DNA of 64,000 nucleotides from Ianthella basta. Its lineage: Eukaryota > Porifera > Demospongiae > Verongiida > Ianthellidae. The DNA is taken from NCBI GenBank assembly GCA_964019415.1, contig OZ025889.1, positions 1,721,001 to 1,785,000 on the forward strand, given 5' to 3'. The translations under genes were made by a program, and so were the position numbers. The number at the start of each line of letters is the position of its first letter. The first letter of the stretch is position 1. The notes beneath the pieces were generated by a model. That model had not been told where the DNA came from. It did not search any database and saw nothing but the letters and a program-made list of their open reading frames with translations. Below are positions 36,301 to 46,300 of the stretch, one piece after another.

Positions 36301-38603
36301 CTAATTCTCTTACAGTTGCTATTCAGTAGTTCGTCAACACGGTCAGCTGACTGTTCAGACTGGACATGCTTTGACCGACATTTGCTCACACGCCATTTCG
36401 GAGGTTATCCGCGGTCGTGCCATTTAGCAGCCATTTTCAATTACTGCGTGATTGGTTCCAGCTGTCATTTCCGTGTTCGTTTGGTGTTGCAGACCTAGCT
36501 GTCACTTCCGGTTCCACTCCACAATCACCCTGCATTCAACGATGTAGGTATGGTGCAACTCTCTTACATGCAGGTAGGGGCCGTACATCTAGATCGCCTG
36601 TGGTGTGGGCATATAGGTAGAGCCCTCTTAACAGGGAGTCAGAGTGGCAGCAAAATATGATTAGGATAGAGGGAGTTGCTCCATGACCAAGCCAATCTTG
36701 CCTACAACCACAATTTCTTGGACCAAGTATTTTTTGGGGGGAGGGGCTACAGCCCCCTAGCCTCCCTGTTCTACCACCTAGCCCATATCACAGTGAACTT
36801 TGCAACTGTTGCATGATAGCCTATCAAAACAGAAGTAATACATCTTGCACCCACCCACCACAGCCTACACTAGGTTGACCACCCAGCCACATCCCACAAT
36901 GTGCTACACACCCTGCCATGCAGTCGGAGCACATTCATTTGTTGGCACTATTGTTTGGAAACCTTTCAAGTAGACCAGCCATTGTACATGTGCAATTTGC
37001 ATTCCATAAAAAGTCAAGAAACAAGGGTGTGTAAAAAAGTTTCCTCCAAAAGCAAGGACAAATGTAGGGATGGTGCAGTGTGTCTCAAGGGCATAGCAAA
37101 CCACCTGACGGAAAAACCGTAGGAACAAGGAGGAGGGCCGTCCATGCAAAGAAGGGGGCCAGCCGGTACATGCAAAACCGAGGTAATTAACCTTCGCTAA
37201 CTTTGAATACATTTGCACCATCCCTACATCTGGCAACATTTTGCCGCGCCTCCTACTACTGCACACCCATTCTGGCTATTCAGCTTCCTCTTTACACCTT
37301 CAGGTACAACCTTACAATTCGCCCATCTCTCTGCTTTGCTGTGCTCCATCTTACCTTAAAATTTCCACCAGGTTTAGCCCTGCAAATTTGCTTGCTACTC
37401 AATCACCTTTGCTGCAAGTGCTCTAGAATCTAAGACCTCCTAGATTCTAGGACTCTTCCAAATCATTACGTGTTTCTGTGAAAGTGTCAGTTGCAGGCTC
37501 CTCATTCTTAGGGTTCTTATGCAGCTATCTCGCTCTGCCATGAGACCTAGGCAAACCACTAAGCTCAACTGCAGTGTCAATGCTTATCAGAGCTGTACAC
37601 TACATCGCTACCTGCAAACCAGCACGCCCACTTTCATACCCACATTGTTCACTGCCAATGCTTATGAAGTTCATACTCCATATACGTACATCCAGGTAGC
37701 TAGTGTCTTACAGCATATCAGAATGCACCTGTACATGCATGCACCATGGTTTACACCAGACCCTGCAATTGCTATATAGCTGTACAGCCTTCCTCATCAG
37801 TGCTTTAGTTATGTACATGGGTGTAGGCATGCAGCTTGGTCATATATATGTACATGGGAAGATGCATAACTGGGATGGAAATGCAATTTTAGCCACGTGT
37901 GGCAGGCCTCGTTATTGCACACTCACAATTGCACATCAATATGGAGAAGTAGAGGATGGTATCAAGACCACATGTGCAGCAAAATGTTGCCAGATGTAGG
38001 GATGGTGCAAATGTATTCAAAGTTAGCGAATGTTAATGACCTCGGTTTTGCATGTACCGGCTGGCCCCCTTCTTTGCATGGACCGGCCCTCCTCCTTGTT
38101 CCTACGTTTTTTCCGCCAGGTATATATATGAAAGTGGTACAGAGACCTATGGCACTCCAACGGCATTAGACAACCTTGTGGTTTTATGCCTGATATTTGC
38201 TGCAGAAGCTCCAGTACATACGTATTACAATGTAGAGAGTCTGCTGATGTCCCACAGGTTTATAGGCTAGGTACTAGTTGTTCCAGCTACTGGCACTATC
38301 CATTGAAAGTCTTCTCTTTTCTTGTGTAACTAGTTACGCTAAAATGACCAGAGGAGCTCCCCTTGTCCTCTTAAATACATTGTCTTTTACTACATGAGAA
38401 AGTTTTCAGCTTGACTGGGATATAGTCCTAATAATACAATTGTAATGTCACATTCTGTAAACTAAACACTAATAATGCACCTACCCAGTTGAAGGACTTT
38501 GAGAGCATCCATTATTTGGGCAGGTGCAGGTAGCACTTCCCTCCTGGGTGATGGCCAACACAAGCAGGATGCTCAGGAGAGCACAGAACAACTTCCAGCC
38601 CAT
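14992..38603 (-). CDS. Gene B: complete EMI-EGF-sushi-Ig-GCC2 type-I receptor, 2487 aa
   Basis: Coding exons: 38603-38485, 35121-34990, 33821-33721, 32378-32283, 31841-31674, 31480-31358, 30850-30755, 30238-30116, 28109-27987, 23043-22672, 22569-21128, 20956-20827, 20697-17038, 16790-16497, 16361-16303, 16180-16126, 15362-14992. Total 7464 nt with no internal stop. Approximate residues: signal 1-24, EMI 25-117, EGF1-6 118-360, sushi x2 361-484, EGF7 plus unassigned 485-965, linker 965-1008, exon-13 region 1009-2228 (coiled coil about 1205-1319, polybasic site about 1651, Ig1 about 1880-1957, Ig2 about 1958-2062, polybasic site about 2078), GCC2/GCC3 2229-2326, stalk and membrane helix to about 2370, tail to 2487. 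Extracellular sensor with a short cytoplasmic signalling tail; ligand unknown. Its EMI half differs strongly from A and C, its ectodomain is nearly identical to C from exon 6 on. Introns carry several transposons. Confidence 0.9.
16126..16361 (-). CDS. Gene B exons 15-16: stalk and transmembrane start
   Basis: Exon 15 (16303-16361, 59 nt, phase 1 to 0) gives a short Thr/Pro stalk, [19 protein letters not shown]. Exon 16 (16126-16180, 55 nt, phase 0 to 1) gives [18 protein letters not shown], the first half of the membrane helix, finished in exon 17 by [13 protein letters not shown]. The basic residues after the helix fit a cytoplasmic stop-transfer. This stalk is half the length of that in C and unlike it. 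Confidence 0.86.
16497..16790 (-). CDS. Gene B exon 14: GCC2/GCC3 (ephrin-receptor-like) cysteine repeats
   Basis: 294 nt, phase 1/1. [20 protein letters not shown] opens it, followed by [38 protein letters not shown] and [12 protein letters not shown]. These C-x2-C-x2-G-[HY]-Y-[QM] units are the GCC2/GCC3 motif found next to the membrane in SCUBE- and SVEP1-like proteins. Nearly all of the exon is almost identical to C; the last residues before the donor are not. Confidence 0.9.
17038..20697 (-). CDS. Gene B exon 13: giant ectodomain exon with coiled coil and two Ig domains
   Basis: A single 3660-nt exon, about 1220 residues. The order seen is: [20 protein letters not shown]; a beta-type region with [20 protein letters not shown]; a heptad-rich coiled coil near 19770-20110 ([20 protein letters not shown] onward); a Cys-rich part ([25 protein letters not shown], a hydrophobic patch [11 protein letters not shown]); helical segments; [13 protein letters not shown] near 18768; more helices; Ig1 ([13 protein letters not shown] ... 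[12 protein letters not shown], about 17850-18080); Ig2 ([18 protein letters not shown] ... [13 protein letters not shown], about 17530-17840); [10 protein letters not shown] near 17487; and a last region ending [19 protein letters not shown]. Many N-x-S/T sites support extracellular exposure. Only the Ig domains match families I know. Confidence 0.9.
20827..20956 (-). CDS. Gene B exon 12: linker
   Basis: 130 nt, phase 0 to 1, bounded by TGCAG at the acceptor and GTGAGT at the donor. Encodes [20 protein letters not shown] and ends RGYMSLN. The intron to exon 13 is only 129 nt. Confidence 0.88.
21128..22569 (-). CDS. Gene B exon 11: EGF7 plus unassigned domain
   Basis: 1442 nt. EGF7 reads [15 protein letters not shown] then [18 protein letters not shown]. 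The following region has [20 protein letters not shown], a strand-rich part ending in a DINIIVQF, then [20 protein letters not shown], a cluster with [13 protein letters not shown], a conserved [20 protein letters not shown], and [21 protein letters not shown] recognise no named family beyond the EGF. The strand-rich part is loosely like Calx-beta or Ig-type sandwiches but shows no diagnostic motif. Confidence 0.88.
22672..23043 (-). CDS. Gene B exon 10: two sushi domains
   Basis: 372 nt, phase 1/1. [20 protein letters not shown] and [16 protein letters not shown] are shared with C, whereas A differs ([15 protein letters not shown]). Followed upstream by the largest intron of the gene (23044-27986), which is full of transposon debris. 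Confidence 0.9.
24068..24482. repeat. Dispersed repeat R1, copy in gene B intron 9
   Basis: Same orientation and nearly the same length as the gene A copy, but in a different intron (between exons 9 and 10), so it is an insertion independent of gene duplication. Confidence 0.7.
25080..25385 (-). pseudogene. Transposon-derived helix-turn-helix remnant
   Basis: Reads [32 protein letters not shown], two stops, then [20 protein letters not shown] and [19 protein letters not shown]. The Y-[ST]-P-x-Q-[KR]-A-x-IG-[KR]-YA-x-ENG pattern is one I associate with N-terminal domains of transposon proteins abundant in sponges and cnidarians. Broken, with no downstream catalytic domain. Confidence 0.5.
26885..27275. 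repeat. R2-related fragment
   Basis: Starts with one hairpin arm (CCATGGTTAATGCTCTACCA) and ends with ACCATCCCTACATAGACAGT, both also seen at R2 ends. Includes a short TATG repeat near 27006-27035. Interior not clearly homologous. Confidence 0.45.
27389..27879. mobile_element. piggyBac-like MITE with TTAA target duplication
   Basis: 491 bp flanked by TTAA (27385-27388 and 27880-27883). Terminal repeats CCCATTAGCGCCGAA and its inverse (one mismatch). Just inside the left end are two copies of the perfect palindrome ATGACGCCTGTAGGCGTCAT (from 27403 and 27448). No transposase. In gene B intron 9. Confidence 0.75.
27987..32378 (-). CDS. Gene B exons 4-9: six EGF modules
   Basis: Exons 32283-32378, 31674-31841, 31358-31480, 30755-30850, 30116-30238 and 27987-28109 repeat the 96/168/123/96/123/123 pattern. 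Exon 4 ([20 protein letters not shown]) and exon 5 ([16 protein letters not shown]) are clearly different from A and C. Exons 6-9 are close to C, and exon 9 ([16 protein letters not shown]) is essentially the same in all three genes. Confidence 0.9.
28660..29955. repeat. Repeat-rich stretch with GGTCCAAAT palindromes and a G19 tract
   Basis: AATATTTCAAAATATTTGGA-type palindromes occur near 28735, 29775 and 29805, GACCGGTTTT-like palindromic GGCC blocks near 29070 and 29670, and 19 consecutive G at 29935-29953. Looks like nested decayed elements within gene B intron 8; no gene seen. Confidence 0.5.
30401..30579. mobile_element. Short TIR element (MITE), TA-flanked
   Basis: 179 bp with TA on both sides; ends CAGTGAACCTGTC and GATACAGGTTTCATTG. 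The CAGTG start and TA duplication suggest Tc1/mariner (pogo) mobilisation. In gene B intron 7. Confidence 0.6.
32981..33106. repeat. Foldback with 30-bp arms
   Basis: Left arm ACACTGATGTGAAATTCTTG continuing to GAGCAAGAC; right arm GTCTTGCTCAAGAATTTTGT continuing to ATCAGTGTAT. The loop contains GACAAAGACATCCGGGTCGA AAGG, a hammerhead-like core. Confidence 0.7.
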
Positions 38604-38626
38604 TGGAAACCTTTCCTAGCTGAGCT
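33721..38626 (-). CDS. Gene B exons 1-3: signal peptide and divergent EMI domain
   Basis: ATG at 38603 starts [20 protein letters not shown], a clear leader, followed by [17 protein letters not shown]. Exon 2 (34990-35121, 132 nt) is tyrosine-rich: [20 protein letters not shown], then [16 protein letters not shown]. Exon 3 (33721-33821, 101 nt) gives [20 protein letters not shown] and SSCN. Exon lengths and phases equal those of A and C although the sequence is very different, which is what identified exon 3. A probable 5'UTR acceptor precedes 38626. Introns of 3.4 and 1.2 kb separate the three exons. Confidence 0.85.
35850..36330. repeat. Dispersed repeat R2, inverted copy in gene B intron 1
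   Basis: The reverse complement aligns with 12000-12480: AAGATGGCGTCTT, TACTCCCTACGG, a GAAGAAGAAG tract, CAACCACTACCATCCCTACA and the terminal GACAGCACTACTGTGCTGTC palindrome. Confidence 0.6.
37108..38117. repeat. Foldback element with about 135-bp inverted arms
   Basis: Arms at 37108-37245 and 37979-38117 are near-perfect reverse complements, including GGAACAAGGAGGAGGGCC, GGTACATGCAAAACCGAGG, TTTGAATACATTTGCACC and CATCCCTACATCTGGCAAC. The interior of about 730 bp has no supported gene. In gene B intron 1. Confidence 0.8.
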
Positions 38627-41600
38627 CTGAATGAAAACAATATTACTCATGATTTGGCACAGGAAACAGTTATCAGAAATGAATTGCTGCAACCATGTAG
38701 TCATATGTCGCGATCCGTTGTTAGCAATACAGCATGCAGTTGATATCTGCTGAAAGTACGAGAGTAAGACACACTTCCCTATGCTATAGCTAGGCAATGA
38801 GAAAGAAATACTAACTGCACTGCAACCAGCACTTTACAGCACTATCGGAAGCTGTAAGTCATACCCATGCTATTTCTTGGGTAATTCACTGTGTGCTAGT
38901 AAAACTCTCAACAACTTAATTGTTCTAGTGACATTAATATGTACTCAGTAAACTCTATATTCTATTCAATATCTATGATGCATTCATGTTGCCATAGTTA
39001 ATACACTTCTGGCAAATTCATGCCGTTAACTACTAGGTTACAAGTTTGACTAGTTTACCAGGGCACAAGTGAAATTAACTAGGCCTTGGTGTAGCTAGCT
39101 ATAGCTACGTCGCTGTATCCCATACACGACCACTATGGGTTTAACCTCACCCTGTCAGACCGGTAAACAGTCAACGCATTCGTGACGTGACCGGTAGCTA
39201 CAACGGTCTATCAGAATACGAAGCAAAACGCGGCACCAGCCTAGAGGCGAATAGTCCTTTCTACAAAGAATAATAGATACAGATGCGAAGTACCCGATTA
39301 ATGCATTTCGGGACAGTATGGTCGGAGAAAGAAATAGTTCTAGCACACGCTACCAGGCGCAAGTATCACCGCGGGTTTACTTGCTACTTAGCGACAAGAA
39401 CAGGTTACACAGGGTGAAAGTACGGACCAAAATCGCCCAGCACAGTAAAGCGGGAAGATACTTGCGCCTCACGATGTGCAAGTCACTGCTGTCCCGAAAC
39501 GTATTTCACGAGACTTCACATTCGTAACTGAAACTCTTCATATGTTTGTTCGTCTGCATGACATCCGATAAAGCGCGCCCTGTTTGTGACAGCGTCCATA
39601 GCTGAAAATTATCTTTTACCAAACGCAGCGATTTATCAATGCTAAAACCAGCTCCGCTACTGCATGCTCTATCGGAGATAATAGGCTTCATTTCTTTTGC
39701 TCTCGCTTCACAGACAAGCCTACACGAGTATTTATAATGCCTACTTCTATCAGGGAATGCTTAGCTAGCCTAATGTATAGCTAGACCCACACCTGAAGAG
39801 ACACTCCAAGTAAGTCCTGCCTCGAGGTAGAATCAGGAACTTACAAGGGAGAGCTTGAGACAGGTAGTTAAACAATAGAAGATGGCCTGTGCGTGAACTC
39901 TCTTCCCTTCTTCTCAGGTACAACGTTCCCGGGCCTATGGCCTGATCATCCTCCTCTTCCCAAAAAATAGGGTGTGGTCTCCAAACAAATCACTTCATGA
40001 ATTCAATGAATAGTCTATTCTAACAGTATTCATAACCACTGACAAGCAGTACTGTTGCTGGGCAGCCAATATGGAAACATCATAAGCTAAGCTAGGATAC
40101 ATGAGCACTGGTATATATCATTACCATGTAGTGCGTAGATAGGATTCTTTTAGCATTCAATGTCATTCACTACTGTCATTTGCCTGTTTACTGTCCAATG
40201 CAGCAGCAACAAACAAATGGAGTGGCTGTCTAAATTGTTTGCTATTAGTAGCTGTGCAGTAGGTGGTTGGCTAACTGGATCATAGACAAACTATTCTTCC
40301 CTTTTGTGTAACCATCAAAGTAGATAACTGTGGCACTTGCTATGTGATGAATATTATAAAAGGACAGGGAATGCAGGGGGTCGGTCAGGTCACGTGTGTC
40401 CGCAAAATGGCCGACGCGGCTGCTCTTTACTGTGTATTTTACCAATACTAGCTAAGAGCAGACATATTTCGAGAAGCACGTCGCATCGCTTGTTTCTTAG
40501 CTTCTGAGCACACAGTTGTACAAGGGCTATCAGAAAATGGACCCTTTTCCGCCCTTCCCCAGCATCTAGGTAGGTTTTGCGAGCATTTTCCAACACCGGT
40601 GTACGAGTGTTCTCTGATGCTGGCTACGAGGCAGATGGAGCCTAATCTGGTGTTCTGAGCAAGTGCTCCTGTGGAAGTGACTTCTTAGAAGCTGGTAGCG
40701 AGTCATCATTGATCACTTCAGGACTGCAAGACTGATAGGTTGACTGCTTCTGCAATGGGAGTGCAATCGGCAGCCACGTCCTTGCAATCGTCTTGGTTCT
40801 GTACATGATTTGTCACATTCGATAGCAGGGATGGTAGAAATGGCTTAAGCGTGCTGGCAATCCTCAAGAAACGCTGCGATAACTTGCAAAACTAAATCGT
40901 GAAAGCGGTCAGACAATTAAGCCCAATCCACCGTATGGCTCCTTGGCTACGTACGTACGGGTCATACCAGGGGCGCGAATGCAGTACAAGGCCCTGCCAT
41001 GGCTCAGGGTATGCACATTCGGCCTTGGAGCACAGTCAGCTAACATATGGAAACGCGATTAGAATGTCAGGAATGCAATTATTGAGGTGCTGGTATTGCG
41101 CAATCCCAGGACTTGTCCGACCCCCCCCCCCCTGCACGGAATGTACAGGATTGATGGCAGACATATGGTTTCATGCAGCCAGGGGCAAGGTGCAGGTCTT
41201 AGTGTGCACCCTTGCCTACCTTATATTGTTTTTGAAAGAATGTAAAGGCAATATTCTAGCTAGTGGGTACTAGCTTGTTCGAGCACTTGCGTAGCAGAAA
41301 TTCACAGTTACCGTAACTCAGGGTGTTTTGGCCACGTAGGCCTTCATCAGCTGATAGCTAAACTGCATGAAAAATTGTAGAAGTTCTAAGGGGTGTTAAC
41401 TGCTGAAGGGGGGGGGGGGGGGGGGGGAGGGGGGTATAAATGACAATGTGGTAAGTGTTCCAAAGGGGTGTTAACAACTTAAGGGTGTGTGTGAGTGGTG
41501 CAGAGTCTGGAGTTGTGTGGGTGCACGTGGTAGTAAGTGAACCTAGGTGGGGTCTATAAATGGGCTCCAAGCAGATGACAGGTGTAGGCCACGATCCAGG

Positions 41601-42883
41601 TTCATCGTGTGTGCATGGCTCTTTCCAGACCTGGATGGCTTTGAGAGTTCTTCTGTTCCAGTATCCCTTGCTGTTGGACCACACACAATGAACCTGGATC
41701 ATGGCCTACACCTGTCACCTGCTTGGAGCCCATTATAGACCCCACCTAGGTTCACTTACCACCACCCCACCACTCCAGACTCTGCACCACTCACACACAC
41801 CCTTAAGCTGTTAACACCCCCCCCCCCCCCCCTTGGAACACTTACCACATGTCATTAAATGATTTACACTGCCCCCCTTTAGCAGTTAACAACCCTTTGA
41901 ACTTCTACCATTATTATCACCTCTAGCCCTTTCAAGCCATGCACGGTCACACCTCTATAATACAGTATCTCTTCTGTATCTTCAGTTTATCAGCTGATGA
42001 AGGCCTATGTGGCCAAAATGTCCTGAGTTACCGTGAATTTCTGCTACATAAGTGCTCGAACAACTACCCACTAGCTACAGTATGTCCCACGTAGGAATGA
42101 GTCTCACACTATCGTAAGGTACTATAGCTGGTGTATACATACAAATATATAGCCTGGTTTGACTTGTTGCAGTTTTGTATATATCATTGCAGTTGTCCTA
42201 TAAGATGCACTTGCAGCTCTCGCCCTTGAGCTCCATTCTGTACATGTTCCATGGAGTGCATGCTCTATATAGCACTGCACTTTCTCAAGGAAATGTTGCT
42301 ATACGTATAATGTTCTTATGATACATACAAGGTGACAGTACATGGATGTGGGAAGCACTGCTGCATATGCATGTACGTGCATGTGCATGACTGAGGATTG
42401 ATCAAGGTGCCAAATTTAATCTAAATTATATATAATTTTGCAATTTAATGCTGCAGTTGGCCAGCATGGCAATATATATGCATTTGGCTATAGTGAAAGA
42501 TGAAACCATAATACACGCATGCATGTTGAAATTATATATATAGGTGTGCTGCTATAGCTGCAGCTGCATGATGCACTCTTCACCTTTTCATTTAGCTTAT
42601 TATAAGAGCCAGCTGCAGCTGCAGCATATATACTCCGCTTTCTGAATGCTCTCACGTGCACTATATTAATGTACATGAGTTCAATCAATCACATAATTAT
42701 GCACATGTGTATGCATAATTAATTTTTGCATAATTGTATATTCATTTTTACATATTTATATGCATGCATGTGTAGTAACATATATCCATGCATATGACCA
42801 ATAACAGAAAGGTCATACAAAAATTGCCATTGATTAATATTGATAATAGTACAATTACGTAGTTATACTTGCTATAATGATGT
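38604..42883. other. Intergenic region between gene B start and gene C end
   Basis: 4.3 kb. 38604-39800 presumably carries the gene B promoter and 5'UTR exon. 39980-40036 resembles sequence upstream of gene C. 40380-40430 has a CpG-rich patch with AAAATGGCCG. The long foldback occupies 41262-42078, and the remainder up to the gene C stop is AT-rich with ATGCATGC-type runs. Confidence 0.65.
41262..42078. repeat. Long foldback (arms about 350 bp) in the B-C intergenic region
   Basis: Left arm 41262-41610 and right arm about 41680-42078 pair over most of their length (TGGGCTCCAAGCAG / TGCTTGGAGCCCA, GTGAACCTAGGTGGGGTCTA, GCTCGAAC/GTTCGAGC). The left arm contains a G20 run and the right arm a C run, which pair with each other. 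Both arms carry CAGCTGATGAAGGCC. Confidence 0.85.
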
Positions 42884-43368
42884 CTACTTGTCCACTAAAC
42901 GCTCATCATCCCTGCTAATCAAAGTGCCTGACTGCAGACTGACTGTGTCTTCCACGTCATCTCCCTCATCCTGAACCCTTGCCGCTGATTCTATGCCAGT
43001 AGCAACACTTCGCTTTCCACACTTTTCACCAGAATCATAGTTGTTGTATCCCAGGCGTCCGGTTCCCTGCATGGCCTGGCTATCATGGTCGTATGATTTG
43101 CCTTCATCGTCAGTTGTAGCCAATTTGTTTGCTGCAAATGTGTTTTCAATGTCATAGAAATTGGATTCAGTGACTAGATTTTCACTCCAAAGATCAGGGC
43201 TCCCATCTTTGCACTGATCAATGAAGCTTGATCGGAAACTGCTTGAAACTGGCTGACCCAGTTTAAAGTTAAATGGTGGCTTACGGCCTGCCTGGTTTCT
43301 ACGACAACACAACCATCGCTTGCTTCTACATAGACACACACAGAGCAGTACCAAAGCAATTGCTGCAG
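42884..43368 (-). CDS. Gene C exon 17: end of helix and cytoplasmic tail
   Basis: 485 nt to the TAG at 42884-42886. [20 protein letters not shown] is followed by a basic [10 protein letters not shown] and a tail of about 145 residues. Tyrosines: [30 protein letters not shown] fits the pYxN pattern recognised by Grb2-type SH2 domains (family knowledge); the YDxP sites of gene B are absent. The end [18 protein letters not shown] aligns at DNA level with sequence beyond the stop of gene B. Confidence 0.86.
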
Positions 43369-46300
43369 CTGTAGTGGGTAGGGAAAGGAAATGCATTGCA
43401 TTATAAGCAGGCTCACATATGCAGTGTATTTGCCACACATTCAGTCATGACTATACATTCTCCTTCTATTGCATGTACAGGGTTACCTGCAATGAGCACA
43501 AGGGGAATGCCCACTCCGATTCCAATTGGAAAATTCTGCAAGGTGTAAAATGCAACACATATTACCTGTTAACGTACATTATATTTACAATACCTCGAGC
43601 ATAGTACAACGTAAGACACGCATGCTTCTTACACCACTCACATTCATACAAATGCAGTTTTCTAGTATACATGCAAAATACATATAGGTATGACAATTAC
43701 TATAATCTGGGGTTGGGTAAGCATAAGAGGATTTATGTCAAGATGCAGAATGCATTACTGTGATGTAGAGGGGTGGTGTGCAAGGGGGTTGGGCCAACAT
43801 CATGTGTTGCAATATGGCTGAATCAGTGTATTTCTGACATACATCTAATGAGCAGAGCTCACAATGGGATGGCAGTTTCTGGTGCTCATGATTAGTTGAT
43901 CTGCATGAGAGCAAAAGCTTGGGAAATGTCCTAAAGACAGGGGCGAGCCCCGCAGACCCATAGCAGCCTTTGCAAGCAATTTACAATGTTAGAGACAGAA
44001 CAAAATGCACACACCCTTATCTGGAGGACTGTGCAAGTGCTGCTGTGTAAGTGGACTCTTTGGCAACTGACAAAGATCAAATTTCCACAATGGGAGCCAT
44101 GTTTGCACAATCATCTGAGGTTCTAAACACATGCATCTATTTCAGCCAGCAAGGATGCAGGCCAGGAACGGCTGAAGTGTTGTACATAGCTAGTTCTGGC
44201 AATCCACAAGAAACTTTGCCTTACTTTGAATGAGTTAAAATTAAAACCAAGAAAGCATGTAGTCCAGTGGCTAAGCCCAATCCTATGTCTGGTTCCTATG
44301 CTACATACAGAATGGTCTTGTATAATAAGTACAAGGCACTAGCTGCCATGACTTAGAGTAGACACAAGCACTCAGCTTGAACCTAACCGCAAATAGTACC
44401 CTCCTCCGGGGCTATGCATATAATTGGTATAGAAGGGAGTCCATAGTCTCTGTTCATGTTGGCATTGCCATGGTGCAATAGCACACACACATTGCATATC
44501 CAAGTGCCCTGATCGTGTATGTCAGTATGGAACATTCATATACATAGTTTAAGAATGCTAACTGTACTGGTACTAAAAGTTTGCAAATGCAGCAAGCAAT
44601 ACAAAAATTGCTAAAACTGATATGAATGTACACATATTTCACGTGCTTGCACACTGTCTTAAACTACTATAAAATTTCTTCAAATTTTTGAATGGCCAGC
44701 AGAAAGGCATAGAAACAAGCAACAGTAACGTAACACTATGAAGAACCACATTTCTGGTGAGTTTACTAGGCATTCCTAATTACCTTGTAGCTACATGGAC
44801 CCAATCGTGAATTATAAAATTATGATTATCTACGTAGTTATATATGTTGTTCCATGTAGCTACAAGGGAAATAGGAATGCTGAGTGAATCAACTCCACAG
44901 GAATGTAGTTTATCATAGTGCTGAGTTACTGTTGCTTGTTTTGATGCTTTTTCTGCTGGCCATTCCTAAATCCCATAGATTTTAAAGAAAAATTCTTATT
45001 ATGGTTTGTACACATTTTTTATATCTAAACGACTATGGCTACCTCAGACTACTACTTGCACTGACTAACATCTCTTTCTTAAACTAAGAAAATAGTGCAG
45101 AACATAGAGTATACAGTTATGCCACTACAGAACCAGCTGCCGCATTGCTGTAATGGTTATATATGCCAATGGAACAAAATTATGGCATTGGGGTATGCCA
45201 ATATATGGGAAGCTTAAGACAATCTTAGCGCTCACACCAACACTGTACTTATTAGATTGCTACCAGTGCTCAGAGCCTCGCCCTTCATGCCTATACATGA
45301 GTCCATGTGCATGACTTAGGTCCATAGGTGCTGTGCGTCATGCACTATGAGTGTTCAAGCATGCAGTAGGAAGGAGGAGTAGGAGAATATGAGAAGTACA
45401 AATGAGGTGCGAGCAGCCTCCACTGCCTTCTCTCATGTGTACTCTAGACTGGCTTTGGCTGTGTTGCCATTTTCAGTACATTGAAAGAATTAAGCCTATC
45501 CATGGTATTCAATTGTTCTTGGCTGTCACCGTTTCGCTAGTTTTGCCAAAGCACACAAGTACATTAAGATAGGAGTAGCCATTTTCATCAGGCATATTCA
45601 TAAATAGACATCATGAAGGTGATGTCTGATAAACTTACCAGGTTCACTTGTGATGCAGTAGGTGTAGGTGGTTGATCAGATGGTACAGTGCCACTCGTGG
45701 TAGGCATAGGTGGTTCATCAGGCGGTACAGTGCGACTGGTGCTGCTGGTGCCCGTGGGTGTTACATCTAAGGATAGGAAGAACAATTTCCAACACAACTC
45801 ACATTCCCAAAGCTGCCAGCTTCACAGCTATTAACTAGTATTGACAGACTTCCTACTGTCAGATAGTCCCCCGTTTGAGAGACCACCCACATGGACCAAT
45901 CTAAGAAGGTCTTTCAAAGGGGTGGTCTCTCAAAGGAGGTACCTGGTACATGCGTACTGTATGCATCTGTGACTAGCAAAGCTGATCTTTTATTCAGGGG
46001 TGGTCCTTCACCAGGGGGGGGGGGGGGGGGGGGGCTCAAAAGGGGGGACTGCATGCTATGCTAACAACTGGTACACAACTATTCAAGACCTGCACACACC
46101 TCTACAAGTTATAGAGCCAATGTTCCCTGTAATGGCTCCCTCAGGGCATTGCAGGCAGTAGTCCTGTCCAGTCAGCATTTGGTAGTACCCAACAGCACAC
46201 GGCTCACAGGTGGTCTGTCCGGTACTGGGCTGGTGGTGTCCAGGTGGACAGGGGTTACAGTGTGGCTGGCCATCCACAGACTGGTAATGGCCCCTTGGAC

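Noticed and set aside
36270-36440. Cluster of GCCAT-type (YY1-like) motifs
   Set aside because: Within or beside repeat R2 and of a kind common by chance; no promoter evidence.
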